64,000 bases of DNA from Diploptera punctata (taxonomy: Eukaryota; Arthropoda; Insecta; Blattodea; Blaberidae), in the NCBI GenBank assembly GCA_030220185.1, contig JASPKZ010007538.1:861501-925500 (forward strand), in the 5' to 3' direction. The position numbers were made by a program, and so were the translations under genes. Below, piece after piece: positions 45,455-56,663 of the stretch; position 1 is the first letter of the stretch; each line of letters begins with the position of its first letter. The notes beneath the pieces are model-generated. The model was given only the letters and a program-made list of their open reading frames with translations, was not told the origin of the DNA and did no database searches.

Positions 45455-46040
45455 GTGGGAGGATACACTATGAGGTATTTACATTAATGAATGAGTTGGA
45501 GAAAATGCTTTAACGTCTCACATCATAAAGTTGCGTGTCTTCATGATACCGGTTTCAAAAGTATAGTAGTGAAATTCCAAGTTAAACCTCATATTGAATG
45601 TATGAGTCATTCTTATGTTGCCTCATATTTCAGGATTTTTAAACATGGGAACTGCAGTTTTCAAGAGGACATCTATCTCATCTTCAACTGATATTATGAC
45701 CACTGGATTTTCGTTGGAATCTTCATCTATAACATTGCCATCTGGTGTTGATTTATTTGATGAACTTTGAGATCAGGTCCTGTTCATCAGGAATTTCAAA
45801 ATTCCTGTATCTAAATCTTCTCCCAAACTGTCAATTCCAAAGGTTTTTCCAAATATTTTAGAAGTTTAGCCTCTTTTTCGATTTTATGATTCTCCAACAA
45901 ACTATGTGCTGGAATAAACTGATTTTTCAATTTCACCATTTTTAATATTTCTGAAGTGTTCCTTTGTGCGTGTTTCCAAATTCCTTTTTGTTTTCGCATA
46001 TTTAACTATGAAGGAAACCTCATAATGTTACTTCCTATTG
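45455..46040 (-). mobile_element. Penelope-like 3' fragment (PLE-F copy 2)
   Basis: Left block GGAGGATACACTATGAGGT (45459). The minus strand then carries a decayed hammerhead (TTGAAGA, so C3 is lost, about 45645-45690), ELTVWEKI-like sequence (45815-45850) and nuclease remains to KRNLETRTKEH. The right side ends with the complement of GGAAGTAACATTATGAGGT (about 46017-46035). Confidence 0.72.
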
Positions 46041-46054
46041 TATTTTCAAATGTA

Positions 46055-47285
46055 CGGGGTGAATCATAAATATGGCTATATGTTTGATCGTGTTGTGTGA
46101 TGAAAATATTACCATTACTGGAAATGTGAAATTACTGTTGGAAAGGCAATTATTCAAATTACAACAATGGAATAAAACAAAACAGTGTAGAACTTACGTC
46201 AATAGTCAAAATAGCATTGGATATGCAACAGCAAATTACAATTGCTGCATGGGCAATAACGTATGTTAATGATCGTGAGGCCGCAAGACAGGCAAGATGT
46301 GAGTTTAACGTAGCATTGCAGCCGTCGACTGTGGGAAAGTGGAGAAAATGACTGCTGGAAACGGGAAGGATGCAGAAAATCAAACCTCCTGGAAGGCCTC
46401 GCATTAGCACGGATGCAGAAAGAACGAAGAGAATTGTGGAGGCATTCGAAGCTAGCCTACAAAAATCAGCCTGCCAAAGCTACACGTGAGCTTCATATCA
46501 GTCAATCGAGTGTGTGTTGTGTTTTGAAGTGTGAGAAGTACCACCCCTTCAAACCGATTCGTGTCCACAAACTTAATGAAGACAACTCTGACAGGCAGAT
46601 GGAATTTTGTGAATTTGTTGTAAGGGAATCAGCAAACGAAAGATGCGGCAAAGTCACTGTTTGGGATATGATTGGATGGGAAGGACTGTTAGGAATGCGA
46701 ATTTTGGATAAGACCGTTAATGGTGATCGGTATAGTGATATCCTTAGACAAATTATCCCGCCGGTAATGCAAAGTGCTGAATATGAACAATGTTTATTCC
46801 AGCAGGATGGTGCGCCTCCTCACTATGCAATTGCGGTGAGGGAAATTTTGGATGATCATTTGCAAAACAGGTGGGTGGGAAGAAGAGGCCCCATTGAATG
46901 GCCAGCCCGTCCCCCTGACCTCACAGCATGTGACTATTGGTTATGGGGTTATTTTAAGGAGAAGGTTTATGCCCGGAAACCTCAAGACGTCGACATGCTG
47001 AAATTAGTGATTGAGGAAGAAATTAGAGTTATTCCTCTAAACATGTATCGTAATGCAATGAATGACTTCCCGAAGCGTTGCCAATTATGCTTGGATGTAA
47101 ACGGCGAACAGTTTGAAGCAATAAAGTGACTTGCTTAGTGTTGTTGTAAGTGATTTGTTTTGTTTTGTTCTATTGTTGTAATTTGAAGGATTCCCTTTCC
47201 AATGATAACATCATATTTTCTTTAATAATAATATTTTCGTCACAAAATGCGATCAAACGTATAGCCATATTTCTGAATCACACTG
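46055..47285 (+). mobile_element. DD41D Tc1/mariner-superfamily element
   Basis: Terminal inverted repeats of about 37 bases (GGGGTGAATCATAAATATGG at left; complement of CAGTGTGATTCAGAAATATG at right) are bordered by TA at 46053-46054 and 47286-47287. The transposase region is described in the next entry. Confidence 0.87.
46413..47129 (+). CDS. DD41D transposase, first catalytic Asp deleted, frame still open
   Basis: 238-codon open frame. The N-terminal helix-turn-helix region upstream (46265-46440, with GRPRISTDAERT) is in another frame because of a lesion near 46450. From ATRELHISQSSVCCVLK the frame stays open to the end. QQDGAPPHYAI holds the second Asp and PDLTACDYWLWGYFK the third, with 41 residues between. 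EFCEFVVRESANE runs directly into RCGKVTVWDMIGWEG, so about 60 residues that normally hold the first catalytic Asp (WSDE block) are missing without loss of frame. The product, if made, cannot catalyse transposition; a role as a DNA-binding leftover is only a possibility. Confidence 0.8.
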   Translation: MQKERRELWRHSKLAYKNQPAKATRELHISQSSVCCVLKCEKYHPFKPIRVHKLNEDNSDRQMEFCEFVVRESANERCGKVTVWDMIGWEGLLGMRILDKTVNGDRYSDILRQIIPPVMQSAEYEQCLFQQDGAPPHYAIAVREILDDHLQNRWVGRRGPIEWPARPPDLTACDYWLWGYFKEKVYARKPQDVDMLKLVIEEEIRVIPLNMYRNAMNDFPKRCQLCLDVNGEQFEAIK

Positions 47286-47465
47286 TATAGCCTGTTTTTT
47301 TTTCTCTCTTTATTATTATTTAAAGATGACTTGTTTGTGTGCATTAATTTACATATTACAATCTGTCCTCAATGTTTTGGTGGCTTTGACTTCCAATAGT
47401 TCTTCTTCTACCAGTGTTTACATGGTGGTCACTAACTTAACTTTATTATTTTGTTTAATTTCCAG

Positions 47466-47592
47466 GCATTTATAAATCCATTGAAAGTTGCATATAGTCA
47501 CACCAAGACTTCTACAAGTAAAGTCACTTCCCGCTACATTCCTCAAGGACCCGACAGAATTCTTGATGCTCCAGATATCATTGATGATTACT
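47466..47592 (+). CDS. fzy: Cdc20/fizzy, coding exon 5
   Basis: Acceptor TTTCCAG ends at 47465; donor GTAAGT at 47593. It has 42 codons plus one base, beginning AFINPLKVAYSHTKTSTSK and ending DRILDAPDIIDDY. The block RYIPQGPDRILDAP is the highly conserved entry into the WD40 propeller of Cdc20 proteins. The last T joins AT of exon 6 to make Tyr. Confidence 0.93.
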
Positions 47593-47972
47593 GTAAGTTA
47601 TTCCTTTTTTATTTTCATCAATTTTTTACAAATATAATCATCTTATAAATATTGAGAATCAGAAAATTGTTACACAACCTCATAATTTATGGTTTCTTCA
47701 GAACATGTTTGAGAAGGCTAGCCTTCTATCAACAACTCGTATCTGACCAACATATGGAATGAGCTGACAATAGAATATAGACACTCTAAAACATTAATAA
47801 TTTGAGTTTGATATTATGACTTGCCTCATAAATTGTAGATTTCTTGAAAACTAGTTTTGATACACTTTGTATCAATTCATCTTGAGTCGTAATATCGAAC
47901 TCAAATTATTATATATGAAGAGAAAAATTATTTATTTTAGGAATTCTCACTATGAGGTATATTCTACCTTAA
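47593..47972. other. intron 5 start with PLE scraps
   Basis: A solo PLE end is visible at about 47815-47905. It includes a hammerhead-like motif on the minus strand at 47849-47886 (CTCAAGA, T, GATACA with TGTATC, AAAAC, ACTAGT, T; G5 and G12 lost). Another PLE left block, GGAATTCTCACTATGAGGT, is at 47940-47958. No gene. Confidence 0.5.
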
Positions 47973-48757
47973 GAAAAATTATACTCTCAGACCGAGACTT
48001 GAACCCGGGACCCTTGGTTCTCTAGACCAAGTGCTCTACCACCTGAGCTATCTGAGCAAGTATCGATCTAAACGCAAATTTTTCTCTATATAAATTGTAA
48101 TTCCCGCCCACCAAATGCTATGAAGCCTTTGCTTCTATCTTTGCAAATGGCGGCTCCTTTATTAAGAAGACATATTTGGGAATTAACATTACATTATAAA
48201 TGCCAGTACGGCTTTTTTTCGATGTTTTTATTATTAATTTCATACATCTCAGTGATGGATAAATCATATTTGAAGAGAAAAATTATATTCTAAATGCAAA
48301 TTTATCTCTATATACGTTGTAAGTACTTGCTCAGGTGGTAGAGCACTTAGTCTAGAGAACCAAGGGTCCTGGGTTCAAGTCCCAGTCTGAGCGTATAATT
48401 TTTCTCTTCAAATATGATTTATCCATTATTGAGATGTACGAAATTAATAATAAAAACATTGAAAAAAGCCGTACTGGCATTTATAATGTAATGTATAATT
48501 CTCAAATATGTCTTCTTAATAAAGGAGCCGCCATTTGCAAAGATAGAAGCAAAGGTTTCATAGCATTTGGTGGATGGGAATTACAGCGTATATAGAGAAA
48601 AATTTGCGTTTTGATCGGTACTTGCTCAGGTGGTAGAGCACTTGGTCTAGCAAACCAAGAGTCCCGGGTTCAAGTCCCGGTCTGAGCGTATAATTTTTCT
48701 CTTCAAATATGGTTTATCCATCATTGAGATGTATGAAATTAATAATAAAAACATCAA
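47973..48757. mobile_element. array of tRNA-SINE family 2 copies, inverted and tandem
   Basis: A minus-oriented unit (47973-48210, tRNA part about 47985-48060) runs into the 3' end of another minus unit (48219-48318). Then come a plus-oriented truncated unit (48319-48471, tRNA part at about 48325-48393) and, joined directly to its AATAATAAAAACATT end, a complete plus unit (48471-48757). The complete unit is about 287 bp, with its tRNA part at 48615-48688. The tRNA-like folds have a GCTCAG acceptor, a TTGGT...ACCAA anticodon stem and a GGTTCAAGTCC B box. The whole array interrupts a PLE end, whose other side is TACCTCATAATGTCACTTC (48773). Confidence 0.82.
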
Positions 48758-48846
48758 ATTATTAATTAAAATATACCTCATAATGTCACTTCGTTTAAAT
48801 ATTAATGAAAAATTTTGAAACATGTTCTCAAGAAATCTGCAAATTA

Positions 48847-49290
48847 TCATCTCCTATCAGGAACATAAAGCATCCACAAAGTGTCGCCAACGGATCCTAT
48901 TCTGAGCCAATTTCTTCCTTCCCTCCAGGTTTTCTCCTCCTTCGCAATATCTTCAAGGATGGTTCTCTTCCATGTCTGTTTCGGTCTGCCTCTTCCCCTG
49001 TGTCCTTGGGGGTTCCAATCCAATGAAATTATTTCAATCGAATCATGGTTTTTCTTAATGTATGTCCTATCCAGTTCCATTTTTCCTTTTTTTTTATTTC
49101 TATTATTTCTTTTTGGTCAATTTTTTCACATAATTCTTTATTTGATATTGTGTCTGGGCATTTTATTCTTAATATTTTTTTTAGGCATCTATTTATAAAT
49201 ACTTGCAATTTATTTTCTTATTTTACTAGTTTTCCAGGTATCACAAGCTTATAATAGCACAGATTTAACATTTCTATTAAAGGTTTTTAA
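48847..49290 (-). pseudogene. LINE reverse transcriptase C-terminal fragment
   Basis: The minus strand encodes LDWNPQGHRGRGRPKQTWKR, then KTWREGRNWLRIGSVGDTLW, the C-terminal style of many insect LINEs. No catalytic part is present. Confidence 0.65.
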
Positions 49291-49299
49291 TTTTTGAGA

Positions 49300-52015
49300 C
49301 AATAGAAATGAGATTTCTCAGATCAGTTGCAGGTGTATCTCTAAGAGATCAAAAGAGAAGTCAAGATATCAGAGATGAACTTACTTACTTACTTACTTAC
49401 TCACTGGCACTATCGAACCCGTAGGTTCATGGCCGCACGGACATAAGCTCTCCATACATCCCTATCCTGAGCTAATGCTTTCCAATCATTCCCTGTATAA
49501 TCTACTTCCCTCAAATCATACTTAATGTTGTTCTCCCACCTCATTTTTGGTCTACCAACTGGGCGTTTTCCTTCTGGCTTTCCTACAAGAAGTTTCCATG
49601 CATGTCTTTCATTCCCCATACGCGCAACATGTCCTGCCCATCGCAGTCTACGGGACTTAACTGTTCTTATTATATCTGGCTTCCTATAAAGACCATGTAG
49701 TTCATTGTTATGTAGTCTTCTCCATTCACCTGTCTGTTCATCTCTCTTTGGTCCAAAAATTTTCCTAAGAACTTTATTCTCAAATACTCGTAATCTCCTT
49801 TCCTCCCTTAAAGGAAGAGTCCATGTTTCGCACCCATATAATATAACTGGTAGAACAATAGTTTTATATATTTTCAGCTTAACGTTTTTTGAAAGGAGTT
49901 GGGACATCAAAAGTCTCTGCAATGCATAATAGCATGCATTTCCAGAATTGAGCCTATGTTTAATTTCTTTGTGCATCTCATTCCTATTTGTGATTATTGT
50001 TCCTAGGTATTTGAATTCAGCCAATTCCTCAAAATTTCCCTCATTTGTCATTAGCTGTCCATTTCCATTATATAATGTATTTCTACGTGTGACCATATAT
50101 TTAGTTTTACTGATATTTTATTTCCAGTCCTAATTTCTTAGTGTTACTCAATAGTGTTGTGCGTGTTGGCCTTTAGTATCTCATCGCTAGCGGCCAATGA
50201 GTACGTATCATAATCAGCATAAACTAACAGCTTATTAATTCCATTTAGTTGTAAGCCTTCCTCATTCTCTAAAGATTTAATGGCGTGCTCTAGTACAAAA
50301 ATTAAATAGTAGAGGAGATAGTGCATCTCCTTGCTTTAACCCATTCTGAATTTCAAAAGTGTCTGAAAACTGTTTGCCTACACGCACCCTACTCGTTGAG
50401 CCATTTAGACACATTCGTATAAGTCTAACTAACTTTTTAGGAATTCCAAACTCCAGCAGGATACTATATAACTTCTCCCTCTTAATTGAATCATATGCTT
50501 TTTTGAAGTCTACATATAGTTGATGTACAGTACCATTATATTCCCATTTCTTTTCTAAAATCTGTCTTATACTAAAAATCTGATCTGTTGTAGACCTGTT
50601 TCTTCTAAATGCACATTGATGATCTCCTAGAATGTCATCAATATAGGGAGTAAGTCTGCTTACTAATATATTTGTTAGAATTTTGTACGAAGTTGAAAGT
50701 AATGAGATGCCCCTATAGTTGTTGCAATCAGTTTTATCTCCTTTCTTATAAATTGGTACGATAATTGATTCCTTCCATTCATCTGGAAGAGCTTCTTTTT
50801 CCCATATCATACTAAGCAACCAGCGTATCTTGTCCATCAATTTTTCTCCCCCTGATTTTATCAGTTCTGCTGGGATCTCATCTGAACCTGATGCTTTATA
50901 CATCTTCAATTTTTCAATTGCCATTTCAACCTCTAATGCACTTGGCTCTGCGACTAGCATTTCAGCTGTCTGTAAGTTATTCTCCTCAATGTCCTGTTCT
51001 GTATGTACATTTAATAGCTGATTAAAATAACTTTTCCATCTATTTAATATACTCTTGTGAATCTGCAATCATATCCCCATTTTCATTCCGAATTATGTTT
51101 GTTCTAGCCTGAAACCCTTTCTTCTCTAATACTAATTCCCTGATATAATTCTCTAATGTTCCTATTTTTTGCATTCATTCAAGATCATTAATCTTCTCTC
51201 TCAAATATTCCCTCTTTTTACTCTTTAGAACTTGATGGTTTCCCGTCTAACACTACCCAATTGCTCTAAATTTACCTCATTTGGCTTTGTAACCATTTAA
51301 GTTTTGCTAGCTTTCTTTTCTTTACAATGTCGGCACATTCCTCATCAAACCATTTCTTGTTTTGCCTCTTTTTAAACAACAATGCTTTCTGATGCTGACA
51401 ATTTAATAGTATCTCTTATAGCCTCCCATTCTTTATTTATATCAGTTCTTCTTCGTTTGCCACATTGTCATCTGAAGATTCCAGTACTTCAAATCTATTA
51501 GCAATTTTGATTTGGTATTCTTGCAGCATTTCATCATTTTTCAAGTTTTTTAATTCATATTTTACAGAATCATCTTTAGCGTTTGTTCCTCTCATAAGCG
51601 ATAGCCGTTGTCTGATTTTCACCCTGACCAGATGATGATCTGAATTGCAGTCTGTCCCTCTAACTGATCTAACATCAATGATGCTACTGTGCCAGCGTTT
51701 ATCCACTAATACATGATCTATCTGGTTCCGAGTTTCTCCATCTGGGGACGTCCAGGTGTATTTATGAATATCCTTACAGAGATGAACTACAAATCTATAA
51801 TATAAATGAGAAAATACACACAAATAAACGTAATTGGTTTGAACATATACAAAGAATGCCAAATAATTGTTTATCAAAACAGGTGCTTCATTATAGGCCT
51901 CTAGGCCGAAGAAATGTAGCAAGACCAAAACGTCGTTGGAAGGACGACCTGTGCCTGCGGCATGTAGTGCGCCAGGGAGCAGAACGGGCCAACAGGCCCA
52001 TACCTTGAAGATGAT
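49300..52015 (+). pseudogene. LINE 3' fragment split by RTE copy 3
   Basis: The plus strand encodes MRFLRSVAGVSLRDQKRSQD up to 49381 and resumes at 51777 with NEKIHTNKRNWFEHIQRMP, GRRNVARPKRRWKDD and a (GAT)n-type 3' tail at about 52007-52025. It is 5' truncated. Confidence 0.75.
49382..51776 (-). mobile_element. RTE-type LINE copy 3, 5' truncated
   Basis: Direct repeats CAGAGATGAAC(T) at 49370-49380 and 51777-51788. The minus strand runs from the end of the endonuclease (HKYTWTSPDGETRNQIDHV, SDHHLVRVK) through reverse transcriptase (KKGDKTDCNNYRGISLLS, GLKQGDALSPLLFN) to RAYVRAAMNLRVR, with a (GTAA)n tail at 49382-49400. Numerous single-base indels around 50100-50320 and 51050-51450; the YADD region is damaged (YADYDTY, about 50210). 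Confidence 0.9.
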
Positions 52016-52241
52016 GATGATGATGTTGTTGTTTTTAATTTTGTGTGTCTAGAGATAAAGTTTATCTCCATACTGGATACAACTGGACAAAACACTGTTT
52101 GATTTCTTAATTCTATTTTTGACATCCTCAAGGGCACTATAATTTGTTACAAATGAGGTGATACTTTCTGATTATTTAATGATTATTTTTAAAATCCTTA
52201 CAATGTTACGTCCTAATAATATTAATAACATTACTTTGTTA

Positions 52242-52359
52242 AGGTAGAATATTTTTATCACTCACCTCATATTGTTCAATATTGAACAATATGAGGTGAG
52301 TGATAAAAATATTCTACCTTAATGAATATACCTCATAGTGAGAATTCCTAAAATAAGTA
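52242..52359. mobile_element. 118-bp PLE palindrome with its own target duplication
   Basis: A 12-bp direct repeat, ATTACTTTGTTA, lies at 52230-52241 and 52360-52371. The insert is AGGTAGAATATTTTTATCAC, CACCTCATATTGTTC, then the exact mirror, followed by the complement of GGAATTCTCACTATGAGGTA. It corresponds to the extreme end of PLE-B only. No room for any protein. Confidence 0.92.
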
Positions 52360-52499
52360 ATTACTTTGTTACTTATTCCCATAGTTTCTCATGATTTTTA
52401 TGCTCTTAAAATCCATAGACCTCTCTGAGTTTGAACTGACTGCCCTTAGGACCAAACACAAGGAATTTAACCCCTAGACCACCAAGGCTGATCTTGAAC

Positions 52500-53345
52500 T
52501 TCTTCTTCTTCTCCTTCCTTTGGCTCTACAGTCCTCTGAGAACCTTGGCCTCCTTCATAACATCTGCCCATTCTTCTGTATTCCTAGCTTTTTGTCTCCA
52601 TCTTTTCACCTTCAGTTGTCGTAAGTCTTCCTCAACCTTATCTACCATCTTAGTTTTTTTCTTCCTTCCAATTTCCCTTCTAAAATCTTTCTTGCTCCTC
52701 TTTCTTGGTCCATCTGCAACACATGTCCTACCCATTCCAGTCTCTTTCTTCTAATATCTCTTACCAGATCTAAATCTCTATATCCATCCATAGTATCCAT
52801 AGTAATTCTGCCTGAAGGCAGGTCCTTCTCTGCAATCATAGCATTTTCATGCTATGCTTGCAGCTTTACTAGGGAATTGTGTGGGTGTGGTAGCTTCCTG
52901 TTGCTTTCCACACCGGTGAAGGTGATGATAATAATGATAAGGATGATGAAGATGATGGCCATATGATTTCGGGGACCATTTGGGCCTTTAAAGTTTTCCT
53001 GACATTTGTCTTACAGGTGAGGAAAAACCCCGATAAAAACCTCACCCAGAAAAACTGCCCCGACCGGGGATCGAACCCGGGCCCGCTGCATGACAAGGCA
53101 GCACGCTACCTCGAGACCATAGCGGTGGACAATCTCTATATAATTCTTTCAATTCCTGGTTCGTTCTAATTCTCCGTATATCTTGTTCCTGTACTGCTCC
53201 ATATATATCTTCCTTAATATTTTTATTTTCCATGTATTTAATATGTACTTATCTTTTTCTTATAATGTCCATGTTTTGCTTTCAAACACGACTATTGGTT
53301 TCAATATTGTTTTATATGTTTTAATTTTTGCTATCCTTTTTAACT
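52500..53345 (-). pseudogene. LINE C-terminal fragment split by a SINE
   Basis: The minus strand encodes RIRTNQELKELYRD, the SINE interrupts, then DLVRDIRRKRLEWVGHVLQM, EEDLRQLKVKRWRQKARN and EAKVLRGL. It is the 3' part of a LINE reverse transcriptase; the upstream portion is missing. Confidence 0.75.
52784..53130 (-). mobile_element. tRNA-derived SINE (family 3), copy 2
   Basis: Target duplication AATCTCTATAT at 52773-52783 and 53131-53141. The body matches 28050-28363, with the tRNA-like head at the right (complement of GGTTCGATCCCCGG). Confidence 0.9.
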
Positions 53346-53349
53346 TTTA

Positions 53350-54185
53350 CAGGAATTAATCACATGAGGTTTAATTTATGGTAAAATCAAATGTTTCCTA
53401 CCTCTCCTCATAAAAATCTTTTAAGTAGATCGCGATTTTGAGACCATAACGGTCTCATATTTCAGTACAATCTTGGCGACTGATGTTATGTCGATCGGAA
53501 GAAACTCTTCTTTTTCCCTCTGTTGGTGGACCTATGAACCTATGTATCAGGTCAGGATTTGTGGGAATTTCGAAGTTCATAAGTTTTCCTTTGTTTTTCT
53601 GAATGTGGATTTTTTTCCCAAACCGTGGGTTCCTTTTTTTGTTTATCTATTTGTTTAATTAGCTGGCTTTTGATTCAGTTAAATGTGTTTCGGACCAGGC
53701 ATGAGCAGCTACTGCTGACTTTTCCACTTCCCCATTTTTGACATTTCTAAGATGTTCTTTCACCCTGTGTTTTCAAATTTCTTTTGTTTTCCAATATAAA
53801 TTTTGTCATAATCCCTGCATTTGATCTGATAAATTCCTGATTTTTCTTCTTCAATTCTTTCATTTTTATGGTTTTAATTATCCTATTAGGCTGTATTCGT
53901 TCTTCGGTGCCAATTTATATTAAACTTTTTGAAAATTTTTTTGAAACTTAAGGTGTTTCGATGGGTGGTGAGTGAATTTCTTGAATTTTATTTGTTCTGT
54001 TTCTTTTATAAGTGTGCTTTCATTAATTAATTTTTGTCTTTTAAATTTATTTATTTTCTTGTATACCAATTTTCTGGTTGCAACATTAATTATGTATTTT
54101 TTTAATAATTTTTTTAGCTTATAGGTATATTTACCAATCTGTGTGTCAAACTATTGAGTACTATCCTACTTATTGGTGAGGTTCT
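53350..54185 (-). mobile_element. Penelope-like 3' half (PLE-H)
   Basis: Left block AGGAATTAATCACATGAGGT. The minus strand encodes nuclease sequence in broken frames (GKTK-like near 53790, CRDYDKIYI-like near 53805, EFTHHPSKHLKFQKNFQK-like near 53950). The terminal block is CTACCTCTCCTCATA. A decayed hammerhead at 53428-53465 keeps stem II TGAGACC with GGTCTCA and stem III AT-CGCG-AT, but the core is mutated. Confidence 0.72.
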
Positions 54186-54344
54186 ATGACATGGAATCCA
54201 TAGCTTTACTTTCCTTCTGAAGAAAGATGAACTTAGGATTTTTATCCTCCTAAAAATCTATCAACCTCAGCCACGAGCCTGAGAAACCAGAAGCGAGCAT
54301 AATAACATCAAGCCTAGCCCAACTGAATGACAAATGTTAGAGAA

Positions 54345-55048
54345 TCATCATCATAGTACATTCACGAATTTAGGCCATTTGTTGACCTGTTTCGGCCTCA
54401 AGAGAAACACCATCCAGAAGTCTTTTGAGTGGACGTCCTGGTCTTCTTCTTCCTGCAGGTTGATATCTTAACATTAGTTTGGGTATTCTGTGATCTTCCA
54501 TTCGATGAACATGTTGTATCCATCTTGACTTATAATCAGAAATTTTGTTTTCTAAAGATTCCATGTGTAATTCTTCTAAGATGTCTTCATTTTTTTTGTG
54601 ATCTAGTAGTGTGTATCCTGCAGTCCTCCGAAGATATCTCATTTCAGCAGATCTAAGTCTCTGTATATCCTTCTGTTTCAACGTCCATACTTCGCTACCA
54701 TACAAAAGAGTTGGAAGAGCCATGTTTTATACACTTTCAGTCTTGAATGCTTTTGGACTAACTGTGGCTTGAAGATAGAATTTATTAACCCTAAAATTCT
54801 TAAAAATTTAGATATTTTTGCATTTACATCCTTTTCTTCTTCATATGAGATATTGCATCCTAGATATGTAAAATTATTCACCTGCTCCAAAATTTTATTG
54901 TCCAGTACAATTTTACTTCTGACAGGATCTACACCTTGAAATGCCATAATTTTTGTTTTTTCTGTAGATATCTTTAATCCATATTCTTCTGTAATTTTGT
55001 TAAGTTCATACAGACCTTTCTGTAGATTATCTTCGGAATTTGCTATTA
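54345..55048 (-). mobile_element. LINE ending 20 nt before Cdc20 exon 6
   Basis: Direct repeats TTAGAGAA at 54337-54344 and 55049-55056, and an (ATC)n tail at the 3' end (54345-54353 as TCATCATCA). The minus strand encodes reverse transcriptase downstream of the catalytic motif: IANSEDNLQKGLYELNKI, KISTEKTKIMAFQG, NNFTYLGCNIS, then PTLLYGSEVWTLKQKDIQRL and MRYLRRTAGYTLLDHKKNED, ending GRRRPGRPLKRL. There is a frame break near 54715. The 5' truncation point is only 27 bases upstream of exon 6, of which 8 are the target duplication. Confidence 0.85.
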
Positions 55049-55075
55049 TTAGAGAAGCATGTGTTAAATTTGCAG

Positions 55076-55269
55076 ATCTGAATTTGATTGACTGGAATCC
55101 TAGGAATGTGCTTGCCGTGGCGCTGAACAAGAATGTCTACTTGTGGGATGCTAGTTCTGGTAAAATCGAGCAGCTGCTGACACTGGAGGGGACTGACTAT
55201 GTGTGCTCTGTGAGTTGGATACAGGAAGGCAATGTCCTAGCTGTTGGAACAAGTGTCGGAGTTACTCAG
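55076..55269 (+). CDS. fzy: Cdc20/fizzy, coding exon 6 (WD40 repeat 1)
   Basis: Acceptor TTTGCAG ends at 55075; donor GTACAC at 55270. The first two bases complete the Tyr codon from exon 5; the exon ends in phase 0. It encodes LNLIDWNPRNVLAVALNKNV, YLWDASSGKIEQLLTLEG and VSWIQEGNVLAVGTSVGVTQ. These are the first propeller blades of Cdc20 with the conserved LIDW, VYLW and AVGTS signatures. The donor GTACAC is weaker than GTAAGT. Confidence 0.94.
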
Positions 55270-55683
55270 GTACACAATTACAGTACAAATACTATATATT
55301 CATTCATGCATCATTACATGTTTCCAGCCGTAGCTGATGACATTGCTTGGTTACACTACTTGAAGAGTTGATTAGTGATTTTTCCTATGTAAACTATATA
55401 CAAGCTTTGCAACAGTCCATAGCTTAGTTGTGGATATGATAAATTGAAATGTTTCACCCAAGGTTTGGGGTAATGGTGACTTTAGAGTATTTCCATGACA
55501 ATTTATAGTTGTACATTTCAGCAGAATATGTTCTAAATTCTCCTCTTCAGCTTGGCACAGTGGACACATAGGTGAGTCATTTAGATTGAATCGATATAAA
55601 TAAGTATTAGTCACTATGTGACCAGTTCTTGCTCTTGATGCAAATGTCTGCACTTGCCATGGAGTGTTATACAGTTCTTTTAA

Positions 55684-56663
55684 CCTTTATATTCTGGGGT
55701 ATTTAAAAATACCGCATGAACTGCAGGATGGAATTTAAATCCCAGTCCGTGATATTAAATGGATGGTAGAGCGTGCATACTAACAAAAAAATTTTTTATG
55801 ATAAACTATAAGAGATATAAGTATAAAATAACTTTTATTTCATTCATAAAGGGAGTGTATTATTCAATGAAATGTTTAATTTTTACATACAATAGAGAAT
55901 TTTATTATTAAAATTTATTTGCGAGGTCTATATTTTTTGGTTTGACTTTATAACGGGTTCAGTTTACGATTTGAAGGTGACTGTACTCTTGCAAGGGGGA
56001 TTTGATGACGTAGTTGGAACACGTGTGCCATGAAAAATCTGCTTTGAAAGCATAAACATGAGTACCCTGCCTTGTTGACGACAGAATTATCAGCACATTT
56101 TTTTTTTTTTCTGTGGCACTCAAACCTTAGCAAACCTTATAACATACAACACTAACATTCAGTCTTGAATTAGTAACTGTAGACTGTGGTTTGTTTTTTA
56201 ACATATAAAAAAATGGCTTAACGTATATGACATCCTGGATTATCAAAATAATGTGAGTAGCGTATCAGATATTTTTTTAAAATAAATACTAACAAGATAT
56301 TTACCATGTTAACTCATAATTTAAATACAAAATTAGGAGTGAAAAAGACACTTTTTTTTTTGTTTTTTATGAATACTTGATCTACAACACAATAGGTTAG
56401 AGCCACAAATAACTTCCTTGCAACATTTTCTGAATTTTTTATTATTTTACAAAGAAATAATGTTATCATGGGAAAAATATGTAAAAATTAGGGGTGAAAA
56501 AGGCACCTGATATGTTTTTTTTTTAATTTTTTGTGAATACTTGATCGGAACACAATAGGTTAGAGCCACTAATAACTTCTGTACAATATTTTCTGAATTT
56601 TTTTAATTTTATAAAGAAATAATGTTATCATGGGACAAATATGTCCCACAAGTCTTCTAAAGG
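55684..56663. mobile_element. piggyBac-type non-autonomous element
   Basis: TTAA at 55680-55683 and 56664-56667. The inner ends CCTTTATATTCTGGGG and complement of CCTTTAGAAGACTTGTGGGA share CCTTTA. No transposase. It contains a 156-bp tandem duplication (56332-56487 and 56488-56640) marked by GAACACAATAGGTTAGAGCC-like and ATAATGTTATCATGGGA blocks. Confidence 0.75.

Noticed and set aside
48227..48757. Possible hammerhead in the tRNA-SINE, given its tandem dimers
   Set aside because: I looked for CTGANGA followed by GAAA on both strands; TTGAGATGTATGAAAT near the 3' end is the closest match, but it lacks the core and has no stem II. No ribozyme is claimed for the SINE.
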